This document shows, piece after piece, positions 14,608 through 22,056 of a DNA stretch of 26,761 nucleotides. A program made the position numbers and the translations under genes. Where the stretch lies: assembly GCA_035633755.1 (NCBI GenBank), contig DASQEH010000057.1, forward strand, positions 1 through 26,761, given 5' to 3'. The DNA is from DASQEH01 sp035633755 (lineage in GTDB: Bacteria; Actinomycetota; Actinomycetes; Propionibacteriales; Nocardioidaceae). The notes beneath the pieces were generated by a model that saw nothing but the letters and a program-made list of their open reading frames with translations, searched no databases and was not told where the DNA came from. Within the stretch, counting starts at the first letter, position 1, and each line of letters opens with the position of its first letter.

Positions 14608-15314
14608 CTGCCCTCGACGTCGACCAGATAGAGGTTCACTATGGCCGGGTCAAGGCGCTGCACGGGCTCTCTCTGCATGTCGATGAGGGGGAGGTCGTTG
14701 CTGTTCTGGGGAACAACGGTGCTGGCAAGACGTCGACGCTGTCGGCGGTGTCAGGGGTAGTCAGGCCCTCAAAAGGGTCGATCACGGCTTTCGGTGAAGA
14801 AGTGACACATGAGAATCCTTGGGACATCGTTCGGCGGGGCGTTATCCATGTACCTGAGGGACGTCGAATCTTCTCCAGGCTTACCATCCACGAGAACCTG
14901 CAGTTGGGTGGCTACCTCGTCGACAACACTTCATTGGTGAACGAACGCATCGACCACGTCTACAACCTCTTGCCCAGGCTGAAGGATCGTCGCGGTCAGC
15001 AAGGTGGGACTCTGTCAGGCGGCGAACAGCAGATGTTGGCTCTGGGTCGAGCATTGATCGCAGGGCCCAAGCTGCTCATGCTTGACGAGCCTTCTATGGG
15101 TCTGGCCCCCCTGGTCGTGCGACAGATCATGGAGCTGATCGTTGCAATCAACGGAGAGGGGACCGCCGTCCTCCTGGTCGAGCAGAACGCGAGAGCCGCG
15201 TTGAAGGTCGCGCACCGGGCGTACGTCATCGACAGCGGCGCGGTCACGCTTGAGGGCCCCGCCAGCAAGCTCGCCAGCGACGCCAGGGTGATCGACGCCT
15301 ATCTGGGTGCCTGA
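14604..15314 (+). CDS. livF: ABC transporter ATP-binding protein, LivF family
   Basis: A protein of 236 aa, with a GTG start sharing a GTGA with the livG stop and AAGGAG upstream. Walker A is GNNGAGKTS, the signature is LSGGEQQMLALGRAL and Walker B is LLMLDEPSMGLAP. GVIHVPEGRRIFSRLTIHENL is the conserved LivF block. It ends in VIDAYLGA. It is the last transporter gene; the second racemase-family gene begins 2 bp after its stop, which ties that enzyme to uptake. Confidence 0.95.
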   Translation: MTALDVDQIEVHYGRVKALHGLSLHVDEGEVVAVLGNNGAGKTSTLSAVSGVVRPSKGSITAFGEEVTHENPWDIVRRGVIHVPEGRRIFSRLTIHENLQLGGYLVDNTSLVNERIDHVYNLLPRLKDRRGQQGGTLSGGEQQMLALGRALIAGPKLLMLDEPSMGLAPLVVRQIMELIVAINGEGTAVLLVEQNARAALKVAHRAYVIDSGAVTLEGPASKLASDARVIDAYLGA

Positions 15315-15316
15315 CT

Positions 15317-16345
15317 ATGGCTGAGGTCGTACCACTTTTGAAGACAGTCGACTACCACACTGCGGGAGAGCCATTTCGTATTGTCACCGATGGCTTCCCC
15401 GGTGCTGAGGGGGATACGGTCGCGACTCGACGTGAGCTTGCCAGTCGCGACGACAGAATCGATGCGATCCGGCGGGCGTTGTGCCATGAGCCCCGCGGGC
15501 ATGCGGATATGTATGGCGGCTTCATCGTCCCTCCAGACGACGACGGGGCTCACTTCGGCGTTCTCTTCTGGCACAAGGACGGCTTCTCAACTGCCTGTGG
15601 CCACGGGACGATAGCACTAGGCGTCTGGGCGGTGGATAGCGGCTTGGTCGCACCATCACCCGATGGGACGGCAGAAGTTGTCATCGACGTTCCTTCTGGT
15701 CGGGTGAGGGCATTCGTGCGATGTCATCGGGGCAGGCCGCAATCAGTGACCTTCCGGAACGTCGCCTCGTACGTCTTGTCGCGCAAGGTGGAAGTGCGGG
15801 TGGGGGGTTCGGCAATCCTGGCCGACATCAGTTATGGCGGCGCCATCTATGCTTCCGTCGACGCTTCCCAGCTCGGACTGCACGTCAGCCCCCAGATGCA
15901 CTCAGAACTGATCACCGTCGGTCGGGAGGTCAAGAGGGCTCTGCGAGGATCTCCCTCCGCAGACCACCCCGAGGACCCGCGGCTGTCAGGGATCTACGGC
16001 ACAATCCTTTTCGAAGAGCTTGCTGATTCCAGCGAGGGTGGCGACATTCACCAGCGCAATGTGACCATCTTCGCCGATGGACAGGTCGACCGTTCACCTT
16101 GCGGCTCAGGCACTTCCGCTCGTATGGCGGTCCTCGTCGACGAGGACCGCATGGGACTCAACGGGGTGCTCCTGCATGAGTCCATCATCGGCGCCCGATT
16201 CACCGGCCGAGTCCTCGACATCGTCAGGGTGGCTGGACGAAACGGCGTGCTCACGGAGGTGACGGGGATGGCCTACCTCACTGGGGAACATTCGTTCGTC
16301 GTGGACCCCGCGGATCCCTTGGGTTCAGGCTTCGTCCTGCGGTAG
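15317..16345 (+). CDS. Second proline-racemase-family enzyme (L3HYPDH-like group but with Cys/Cys active site)
   Basis: A protein of 342 aa. The opening TVDYHTAGEPFRIV, then ALCHEPRGHADMYGGF and DGFSTACGHGTIALG, resemble the trans-3-hydroxyproline dehydratase (L3HYPDH-like) branch more than the epimerase at 8556. The two catalytic positions are C94 (TACGHG) and C262 (DRSPCGSGTSA). Dehydratases of that branch normally have Thr at the second site, so the Cys/Cys pair points to racemase/epimerase chemistry or dual activity. It begins 2 bp after livF with a weak ribosome site, so it is probably coupled to transporter translation. Possible substrates are trans-3-hydroxyproline, proline or a hydroxyproline isomer; the sequence does not decide. 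The 113 bp after it (to 16458) show no clear terminator. Confidence 0.85.
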   Translation: MAEVVPLLKTVDYHTAGEPFRIVTDGFPGAEGDTVATRRELASRDDRIDAIRRALCHEPRGHADMYGGFIVPPDDDGAHFGVLFWHKDGFSTACGHGTIALGVWAVDSGLVAPSPDGTAEVVIDVPSGRVRAFVRCHRGRPQSVTFRNVASYVLSRKVEVRVGGSAILADISYGGAIYASVDASQLGLHVSPQMHSELITVGREVKRALRGSPSADHPEDPRLSGIYGTILFEELADSSEGGDIHQRNVTIFADGQVDRSPCGSGTSARMAVLVDEDRMGLNGVLLHESIIGARFTGRVLDIVRVAGRNGVLTEVTGMAYLTGEHSFVVDPADPLGSGFVLR

Positions 16346-16458
16346 TTGCGCGGGCGACACCGACGTGAAGCGACGCCAGCGAGGCCGGCCAGCCCACGAC
16401 AGGTGGAGCAACACTCGGGTCGGCTTCCGTGGCGCGGGTCAACCTGAGAGTGGTTCGC

Positions 16459-16917
16459 TCAGCGTGGCACCAGGACGCGCTGGTCGACTTCGGCGTCCTG
16501 GTCGAGCACCCAGGCCTCGGTGATCTCGGCAACGTAGAGACGCAGCCGGGCAGCTCCAGTCGTGCGTTCGCGGGTGAAAGGGTCGATGCCTTGCTCGGCG
16601 GCGCGCCGGTTGTAGATCTGAAGGCCTCGGTCCAGATCCTCGTCGCGGCATTGCCGTGCGTGGGCGGTCGCATAGAACGCTGCGCCTTGATTGGGCACGA
16701 CGGTGCTGTCGAAGACGGTGAGGGCGATCTCAGGTCGCTGTTCGATGAGCTGGGAGTGACGGGAGCCGGGCCACGAGACCCAGTAGAGGCGATCGAGGCC
16801 GTCCGGTGCGAACCAGACTGGGGTGACCCAGGGGTTCCCGGTGGTATCGGCCGTAGCGAGGACCACATAGGCAGTGCTCGCGAGGACGCTACGAGCGTGA
16901 GCGTTGTTGTCGGTCAT
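16459..16917 (-). CDS. Pyridoxamine 5'-phosphate oxidase-fold flavin-binding protein
   Basis: A protein of 152 aa from the ATG at 16917, with GGAAGG upstream; the open frame extends to 16995 without family similarity. STAYVVLATADTTGNPWVTPVWFAPDGLDRLYWVSWPGSRHSQLIEQRPEIALTVFDS-type strands, read in pieces, are the split-barrel FMN-binding fold of PNPOx-like proteins. A C-terminal half contains an ARLRLYVAEITEAWVLD strand. Members bind FMN or F420 and many have no known substrate. It is the last of three leftward genes after two CPBP proteases (74-bp gap) and may be cotranscribed with them. No function beyond flavin binding can be claimed. Confidence 0.8.
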   Translation of the reverse strand: MTDNNAHARSVLASTAYVVLATADTTGNPWVTPVWFAPDGLDRLYWVSWPGSRHSQLIEQRPEIALTVFDSTVVPNQGAAFYATAHARQCRDEDLDRGLQIYNRRAAEQGIDPFTRERTTGAARLRLYVAEITEAWVLDQDAEVDQRVLVPR

Positions 16918-16991
16918 GTTGGCCTTCCGGGATGTGCGGCTTGGGCGCTGTTCGGTTGCACTGGAGGGGTCGCCGGCGCGGGGTACCGACG

Positions 16992-17837
16992 TCAACCAAC
17001 CGGCTGTCGACGCGCGACTGCTGGCCCGGTGCGCGGTCCACGCCGTTGGTCGCGACCGTCACCCATCGCCAAGACGCCCACGCCGATGGCAATGGTCACG
17101 ACGATGCGCAGGAGATCGTAGTCGGGGTGCAGGAGGCTTTCGCTGGCATTGAACGACGAGTGCAGGATGCCGACAGTCAGCAGGCTGCGTCCGCTCCAGA
17201 CGTCGACCCGCGCGATCAGCAGCCGGACGCCGGTGGCGACACCGGCGATGAGCGCCACGTTCGTGGCGACCTCACGCAGGCCGTGGACCCCGTCGAAGGC
17301 GAGGGGGGTGTGAAGTGCGGTGAAGAAGAGCGACGTCACAAGGGCACCGCCGACCACGCCCCACCGCCCGGCGGCGCGGCGTTGGAAGAACCCGGTCCAG
17401 GCCATCTCCTCCCAGATGTTGATGACGAGCGCTCCGATGATGAGGTCCTGTACGTAGAAGCTGGCCAGCCCCCAGGTGAGGTCGGTCGCGCCGCCGGTAG
17501 CGGCACCTGCTGTCCACGTCGCCACCGGGAGCACGAACGCCGCGAGTGGCAGCCACCACCACGAGCTGGGCAACCGGACACAGTCGCGGAGCAGCGCCCG
17601 TACGGCAGCGCTTCCTCCCTCCCGGTGGGTGAGGAAGAGAGCTGGAAGTGCCAGACCGAACAGGGTCGAGGCGAGCATGAACGGTGCCTCGGGTTTGATG
17701 ACAGTCGACATCGCCAGCAGCGGCACGCCGATGCCGACGGCGATGATGGTGAAGGGCAGCAGCGCCCTAGCAGCGTTGCGGCCGGACGGGTTCAGGACGG
17801 CACTGGCCGTCGCGTGGTCGGGGGTTCTGTACGTCAT
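16992..17837 (-). CDS. CPBP (CAAX/Abi-type) intramembrane metalloprotease 1
   Basis: A protein of 281 aa with about seven or eight membrane segments. The catalytic motifs are in order: motif 1 INIWEEMAWTGFFQRR with E143-E144, motif 2 SLFFTALHTP with H176, and motif 3 ILHSSFNAS with H226 and N230. These are the zinc ligands and glutamates of the CPBP/Rce1 family. AGGA lies 7 nt before the ATG. A basic C-terminal tail rich in R, G and P follows the last helix. Family members act in protein maturation, bacteriocin self-immunity or signal-protein cleavage; no substrate is visible here. It is transcribed 47 bp behind a second CPBP gene, so the two may form a pair. Confidence 0.87.
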   Translation of the reverse strand: MTYRTPDHATASAVLNPSGRNAARALLPFTIIAVGIGVPLLAMSTVIKPEAPFMLASTLFGLALPALFLTHREGGSAAVRALLRDCVRLPSSWWWLPLAAFVLPVATWTAGAATGGATDLTWGLASFYVQDLIIGALVINIWEEMAWTGFFQRRAAGRWGVVGGALVTSLFFTALHTPLAFDGVHGLREVATNVALIAGVATGVRLLIARVDVWSGRSLLTVGILHSSFNASESLLHPDYDLLRIVVTIAIGVGVLAMGDGRDQRRGPRTGPAVARRQPVG

Positions 17838-17884
17838 GGTGGGTTCCTAACTGCTTGCCTTGGTGAGTGGGGTGAGGGGCGCCG

Positions 17885-18679
17885 TCAGCCGAGCACCAAC
17901 GCCAGCAGCAGCGCGGTGAAGACGACGGTCTGGACGCTGTGGACGAAGATGCCGATGAGCGCGCTGCGGTAACGGCTCGCAGGCAGGGAGATGAAGAACG
18001 CATCGAGCGTGTTGGCGGGGATCGACCATGGAGTGTGCAGGTGGTAGACGCCGAAGAGGACTCCGTTGGCCAGCCAGTCCCACCGCCCGAACGCGCCTCG
18101 CATGCGAGGGAGCAGCAGACCGCGGAACAGCAGCTCTTCGCCGAGCACGGTGTTGAAGATCATCATCGTGACGATGACTGCGAACCAGAGCCAATTGCCG
18201 GCGAAGAACTCCTGGCCCGCAGTGGACTGGAGGAAGAGCGCCTGGTCGCGGTCGACGGGAGCGGGGATCTTCGGCAGCTCTTCCTTGGCCGCCACCAGCA
18301 GGATGAGCGGCACGAGGATCCACCACAGGCGCCCCCCTCGGCGGCCGGTCCGAGGGTTGCGCGGGGCCTGGAGCCAGAGAGCGTTCCTGAGCACCGGCCA
18401 GCGCAGGGAGCCCTGCTCACGGCGAACCGCAATCATCACGACGACGAACTGCCAGACCATCCCTGCTGTGAGGCAGACGAGGATCGCGCGTGGCCACGCG
18501 CTGGGACCCTCGAGCGTTCCCTGCAGGAGGGGGGCGCCGACCCAGGCGAGTGCAGCCATCGGCAGTGCTGCCGCGGCCCAGGTGCCCAGGATGCGGTGGG
18601 GTGAGTACTGCGGCAGCTGGCCGGTCCCGCTCTCGTAGCGGCTGTCAGCCGGTGTGGTCAGGGGGCTGGTGGCGGTCAT
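17885..18679 (-). CDS. CPBP (CAAX/Abi-type) intramembrane metalloprotease 2
   Basis: A protein of 264 aa with a strong ribosome site (GAGGAGGG) before the ATG. Several hydrophobic helices are present. Motif 1 is NTVLGEELLFRGLLLPRM with E181-E182 and R186, motif 2 is FGVYHLHTPW with H213/H215, and motif 3 is IFVHSVQT with H247. It differs clearly in sequence from the neighbouring CPBP protein, so the pair is not a recent tandem duplication. It is the first gene of the leftward CPBP-CPBP-PNPOx unit, and a 31-bp inverted repeat begins 30 bp upstream of its start. The substrate is unknown. Confidence 0.87.
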   Translation of the reverse strand: MTATSPLTTPADSRYESGTGQLPQYSPHRILGTWAAAALPMAALAWVGAPLLQGTLEGPSAWPRAILVCLTAGMVWQFVVVMIAVRREQGSLRWPVLRNALWLQAPRNPRTGRRGGRLWWILVPLILLVAAKEELPKIPAPVDRDQALFLQSTAGQEFFAGNWLWFAVIVTMMIFNTVLGEELLFRGLLLPRMRGAFGRWDWLANGVLFGVYHLHTPWSIPANTLDAFFISLPASRYRSALIGIFVHSVQTVVFTALLLALVLG

Positions 18680-18708
18680 GGTGTCTGTCCCTCCTCAGTG
18701 GAGCTGTG

Positions 18709-18739
18709 GGTTGCGTCGTGGATTTCTCACGTCGCAACC
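18709..18739. promoter_or_regulatory. 31-bp near-perfect inverted repeat upstream of the CPBP operon
   Basis: GGTTGCGTCGTG (18709-18720), a 7-nt spacer GATTTCT and CACGTCGCAACC (18728-18739) match as inverted arms at 11 of 12 positions. It ends 30 bp before the CPBP2 ATG. It has no trailing T-run and lies in front of, not behind, a gene, so a repressor or activator operator, or a leader hairpin, is more likely than a terminator. A perfect GTGTCGACAC palindrome lies further upstream at 18772-18781. Confidence 0.6.
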
Positions 18740-18907
18740 GGTGTCCTTCTCAGCGTGAGGTTTTCGTTGCGGTGTCGACACGGTCACGACTCAGACACTG
18801 CTCGCACACTTGTCGCCGCTGAGCCCTGACCTGACCACCTGGGCGCTTCGGAGGTATGCCAAGCGGTACCGCCCTGAGTCAGTCGTCTGCGATCAGGGCC
18901 GTGTCCC

Positions 18908-19432
18908 TCACGCCGTGTAGGGCTGGCGGATCCAGTAGGGACATCCGTGCTTGTCAGGAAGACCGCGTCCGATGAAGCAGGGCTCCGTCAAGGGCGGCCA
19001 GGCAGCGCTCAACCATCGTGGGATGACGTCATCGAGTGCTGCCTCGATGGGATTACCGACGAGCGCGTCGACCACCCACCAGGAGATCTCGGCGTGTGCG
19101 GGACGCTTCGGGACGGGTTCGATGTAGACGCGACCCAGTAGCTCAGTCTCGCCGGCGTCGAACAGGGCGTAGTGGAAGGCCTCATGTCGCTCGGACTGCG
19201 CCTCTTGGCGCGCCAGATGAGCGCGGTTCTGGTCTACGGTCAGGGTGGCCTTCGGCCAACCCCATCCGTGGCCGTAGATCGACCACAACCGCTCTTGCGA
19301 CCCCATGACTGCCTGCATGTCGAGGTCGACGTCAGCGGCCCGAATGGGCCGCAGGTGATGGCCTGTACTGAGGTCCAGCCGTCGTGGGTAGTGCCAATTC
19401 CGAGGCGACCATGAAGGCCCGTCTGAGGTCAT
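18908..19432 (-). CDS. GNAT-family N-acetyltransferase
   Basis: A protein of 174 aa from the ATG at 19432; the frame is open to 19642 but there overlaps the divergent regulator's promoter. The N-terminal LRPIRAADVDLDMQAVMGS is the typical first strand and helix of GNAT enzymes. FHYALFDAGETELLGRVYIEPV is the central beta-hairpin, and HAEISWWVVDALVGNPIEAAL holds the strand-loop-helix region that binds acetyl-CoA, in a poorly conserved form (no clear Q/RxxGxG/A). GGAGAA lies 11 nt before the ATG. The acetyl acceptor is unknown. It ends 228 bp before the CPBP2 gene on the same strand; that gap holds the inverted repeat. Confidence 0.72.
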   Translation of the reverse strand: MTSDGPSWSPRNWHYPRRLDLSTGHHLRPIRAADVDLDMQAVMGSQERLWSIYGHGWGWPKATLTVDQNRAHLARQEAQSERHEAFHYALFDAGETELLGRVYIEPVPKRPAHAEISWWVVDALVGNPIEAALDDVIPRWLSAAWPPLTEPCFIGRGLPDKHGCPYWIRQPYTA

Positions 19433-19629
19433 GGCGGAGGGTTCTCCATTCGGCGTCGGGTTCGACTGGTTGGCGCAGCGTCGGCGCCGAGACAAGAGTG
19501 GCGGCGAACAGCGGTCAATTCCCACGACCAGAGGCAGCACAGCACTCGGACACTTGCCGGAGCCCGCCGTGAAGCGATGGCTCGCCAACGACGAACGGAG
19601 CCCACGCTGGGTGGCGGCCCACGGAGCAT

Positions 19630-19635
19630 TACCCT
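19630..19635 (+). promoter_or_regulatory. Candidate -10 box for a leaderless transcript of the NB-ARC regulator
   Basis: TACCCT fits TANNNT and ends 6 nt before the ATG at 19642, which would make the mRNA leaderless, as is common in actinobacteria. No clear ribosome site is present in the proper place. The -35 region is not convincing. Confidence 0.35.
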
Positions 19636-19641
19636 CCAACA

Positions 19642-22023
19642 ATGTCGGTCAGGGCTGCGAGAGAGGAGCCGCAGTTCGGCACGCTGCTCGCGCGACTCCG
19701 GGCCGAGGCCGGGATGAGCCAGGAAGAGCTCGCCGAGCGTGCGGGCCTGAGCGCCCACGCGATCAGCGCACTGGAGCGAGGTACACGTACCCATCCCTAC
19801 CCGCACACGGTGCGGTCGTTGGCCGACGCGCTCGAGCTTGCAGACGAGGACCGGACAGCGTTCATCGCTTCTGTACCCGGCCGCCGTCGTACGCCGACAG
19901 ATACGCCTCGGGAGGCGCCGTCCAGCTCTATCCCCCCGGATGCCTCACTTCACCGAACGGGCCTGGTGATACCAGTGACCCCCCTTTTCGGGCGGGACGA
20001 CGACATCGCCGCGGTCCTCGCCCTAGCTCGGAGCGGAAGCTCGAGGCTGGTGACTCTCACCGGATTGGGCGGCGTGGGCAAGACGCGCTTGCTCGCCGCG
20101 CTGGCCCGTGAGCTGGCCACCGATTACATAGATGGTGCCGTAGAGATCGCTCTGGCCGCACTCACCGACGCGGCGGCCGTCATCCCCACCATCGGCCGCG
20201 CGTTGGATGTGGCCGGTGGCGACAGCCCGGATGCGCTGGAGGTTGTCGCCAGGCACCTTGAAGGTCGACACCTCCTGCTCGTACTGGACAATTTCGAGCA
20301 CGTGCTCTCCGCTGCAGCAGACGTGGGACGCCTGGTCTCTCTCTGCCCGAAGCTCATGGTGCTCGTGTCAAGCCGGTCCCCCTTGCGGGTCCGAGGAGAG
20401 CGCGAGTACGCCGTCGGTCCGCTACCGCTCCCCACGGGCGAGGTGACGACTGCCGACGAGCTCGCCGCATCGCCCTCGGGCGCCTTGGTGCTCGACCGGG
20501 CGCGAGCGCTCGCCCCTCACCTGGAGATGACGTCCGCGCACGCACGCGCCCTCGGCCAGCTGTGTGAACGACTCGCCGGCCTCCCCCTGGCCATGGAACT
20601 GGCGACAGCACGGCTTCGGCTCCTCGCACCGGAGGCGCTGCTGGAGCGCCTGGACGAAGTGGCCTCGACCTCGGCGGCGCGTGACCTGCCTGAGCGACAT
20701 CGCACGATGCGGGCCACACTCGATTGGAGCTACGGCCTGCTCTCACTCGACCAGAAGGCCCTGTTCGCGTTGCTGAGCGTCTTCCGCTCCGGGGCGAGAC
20801 TGGAGGACCTGGAGGAGGTTGCCGCTGCCACCGGGACCGTGGGGGAGAGGGACATCGTCGACGTGCTCGAGCAGCTCGTCGAGCACTCCCTTGTCATCGT
20901 CCGCTCCGGGTCCGACGGTCACCTTCGCTACGACATGCTCGAGCCGGTCGCCCAGTACGCGAGGAGCCTGCTGACCGGGCCTGACGCCGCGCGCGCCATT
21001 CGGGCGCACGCTCAGGTCTACGCGGCTCTGGCTGAGCGCGCCGCGGTCGGCTACGAGCTGGCTGACCAGCTCTCGTGGCTGGCCCGCTCAGAGGCAGAAG
21101 AGGCCAACCTCCTCGTGGCCATCAGGCGGGCCCTCGACACCGGGGACGGGGCGACGGCTGCTCGTATCATCTGGTCCCTGCGCGTGTACTGGTGGTTTCG
21201 AGGTCAAGCCAGCGTTGGACGACAATGGGTCGAAAGGTGCCTGACGGCCGACCTGCCACCCGCCCTTCTGGGGCGGGTGCGCCTGACGGGGGCCACGATG
21301 TCCTACGCAGCCGGTGATGTCGACCTGGCGGCCCGATGGTCGGCTGAGGCCGACCGGCTAGGCATCGACCAGGACGACCCTGAGCTTCGCTGCAAGTCCC
21401 AGCCGGGATCCGGACTGCTGGCCTTGGCCAGCGGGGATCTGCCGGCAGCGGCACAGTGTTTTCGGCAGTCGCTTCTGCTGTGCCTGGAGGCTGGTGAGTC
21501 CGGGGTTCGGATGCGATCGCTGGTCCATGTGTGGCTCGGCACCGTCCTGCTGCTCCAGGGAGATCGGGCCGGGGGTACGGCGGAGGTCGAGCAGGGTCTC
21601 GGACTGGCGCGGGAGCGTGGCGACCGCATGACGACGTACGTCGCTCTCTACAACCTGGCGCAGACTGCGATCGCCAGTGGCGAGTACACCCGTGCTCGCG
21701 GCCACTTGGAGGAGGGGATCCAGCTGTCCGAACAGACGCAGGACATCGCGAACCTCGCCTACTTCCTGGACTCCCTCGCAGTCGTCGAGGCCGCCCACGA
21801 GCGAATGGAGCGCGTCGCCGTGCTGCTCGGAGCGGCTCAGTCGCTGCGCGAATGGGAAGGGGCCAAGGTCTACGCCTACTACGTCCCAGACCAGTCGCTG
21901 CGTGTGCAGACAGAACAGCAGGCGCGGACCGCCCTCGGGGACGACCGCTATGACGACTCGGTGGATGTCGGCCGAGGCATGAGCCCGTCCGCCATCGTCG
22001 AATTCGCCTTCGGCGCGCCCTGA
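19642..22023 (+). CDS. XRE-type HTH / NB-ARC-like ATPase / TPR-like transcriptional regulator
   Basis: A protein of 793 aa. An N-terminal Cro/CI-type helix-turn-helix covers about residues 12-70 (LRAEAGMSQEELAERAGLSAH). A linker leads to an AAA/NB-ARC ATPase: P-loop GLGGVGKT at 141-148, Walker B LLLVLDNFEHV from 211, and the GLPLAMELA motif at 313-321. The rest is an alpha-helical winged-helix and TPR-like array, with alanine/leucine-rich repeats such as LYNLAQTAIASGEYTRARGH. This is a STAND-type ATPase switch of the kind common in actinobacteria. Target genes and ligand are unknown. It ends 33 bp from the convergent AraC-type gene and is divergent from the GNAT gene (209 bp between starts). 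Confidence 0.88.
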   Translation: MSVRAAREEPQFGTLLARLRAEAGMSQEELAERAGLSAHAISALERGTRTHPYPHTVRSLADALELADEDRTAFIASVPGRRRTPTDTPREAPSSSIPPDASLHRTGLVIPVTPLFGRDDDIAAVLALARSGSSRLVTLTGLGGVGKTRLLAALARELATDYIDGAVEIALAALTDAAAVIPTIGRALDVAGGDSPDALEVVARHLEGRHLLLVLDNFEHVLSAAADVGRLVSLCPKLMVLVSSRSPLRVRGEREYAVGPLPLPTGEVTTADELAASPSGALVLDRARALAPHLEMTSAHARALGQLCERLAGLPLAMELATARLRLLAPEALLERLDEVASTSAARDLPERHRTMRATLDWSYGLLSLDQKALFALLSVFRSGARLEDLEEVAAATGTVGERDIVDVLEQLVEHSLVIVRSGSDGHLRYDMLEPVAQYARSLLTGPDAARAIRAHAQVYAALAERAAVGYELADQLSWLARSEAEEANLLVAIRRALDTGDGATAARIIWSLRVYWWFRGQASVGRQWVERCLTADLPPALLGRVRLTGATMSYAAGDVDLAARWSAEADRLGIDQDDPELRCKSQPGSGLLALASGDLPAAAQCFRQSLLLCLEAGESGVRMRSLVHVWLGTVLLLQGDRAGGTAEVEQGLGLARERGDRMTTYVALYNLAQTAIASGEYTRARGHLEEGIQLSEQTQDIANLAYFLDSLAVVEAAHERMERVAVLLGAAQSLREWEGAKVYAYYVPDQSLRVQTEQQARTALGDDRYDDSVDVGRGMSPSAIVEFAFGAP

Positions 22024-22056
22024 GTGGGGCCCGTCGTGCCTGGCTGGCGCGGTCGG

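Noticed and set aside
16932..17972. A 346-codon plus-strand frame.
   Set aside because: It is antisense to the CPBP protease with no hydrophobic or domain pattern of its own.
18756..18913. A short plus-strand frame in the gap before the GNAT gene (ending at the TAG near 18918).
   Set aside because: About 50 codons, no start with a ribosome site and no recognisable family; not enough to call a gene or remnant.
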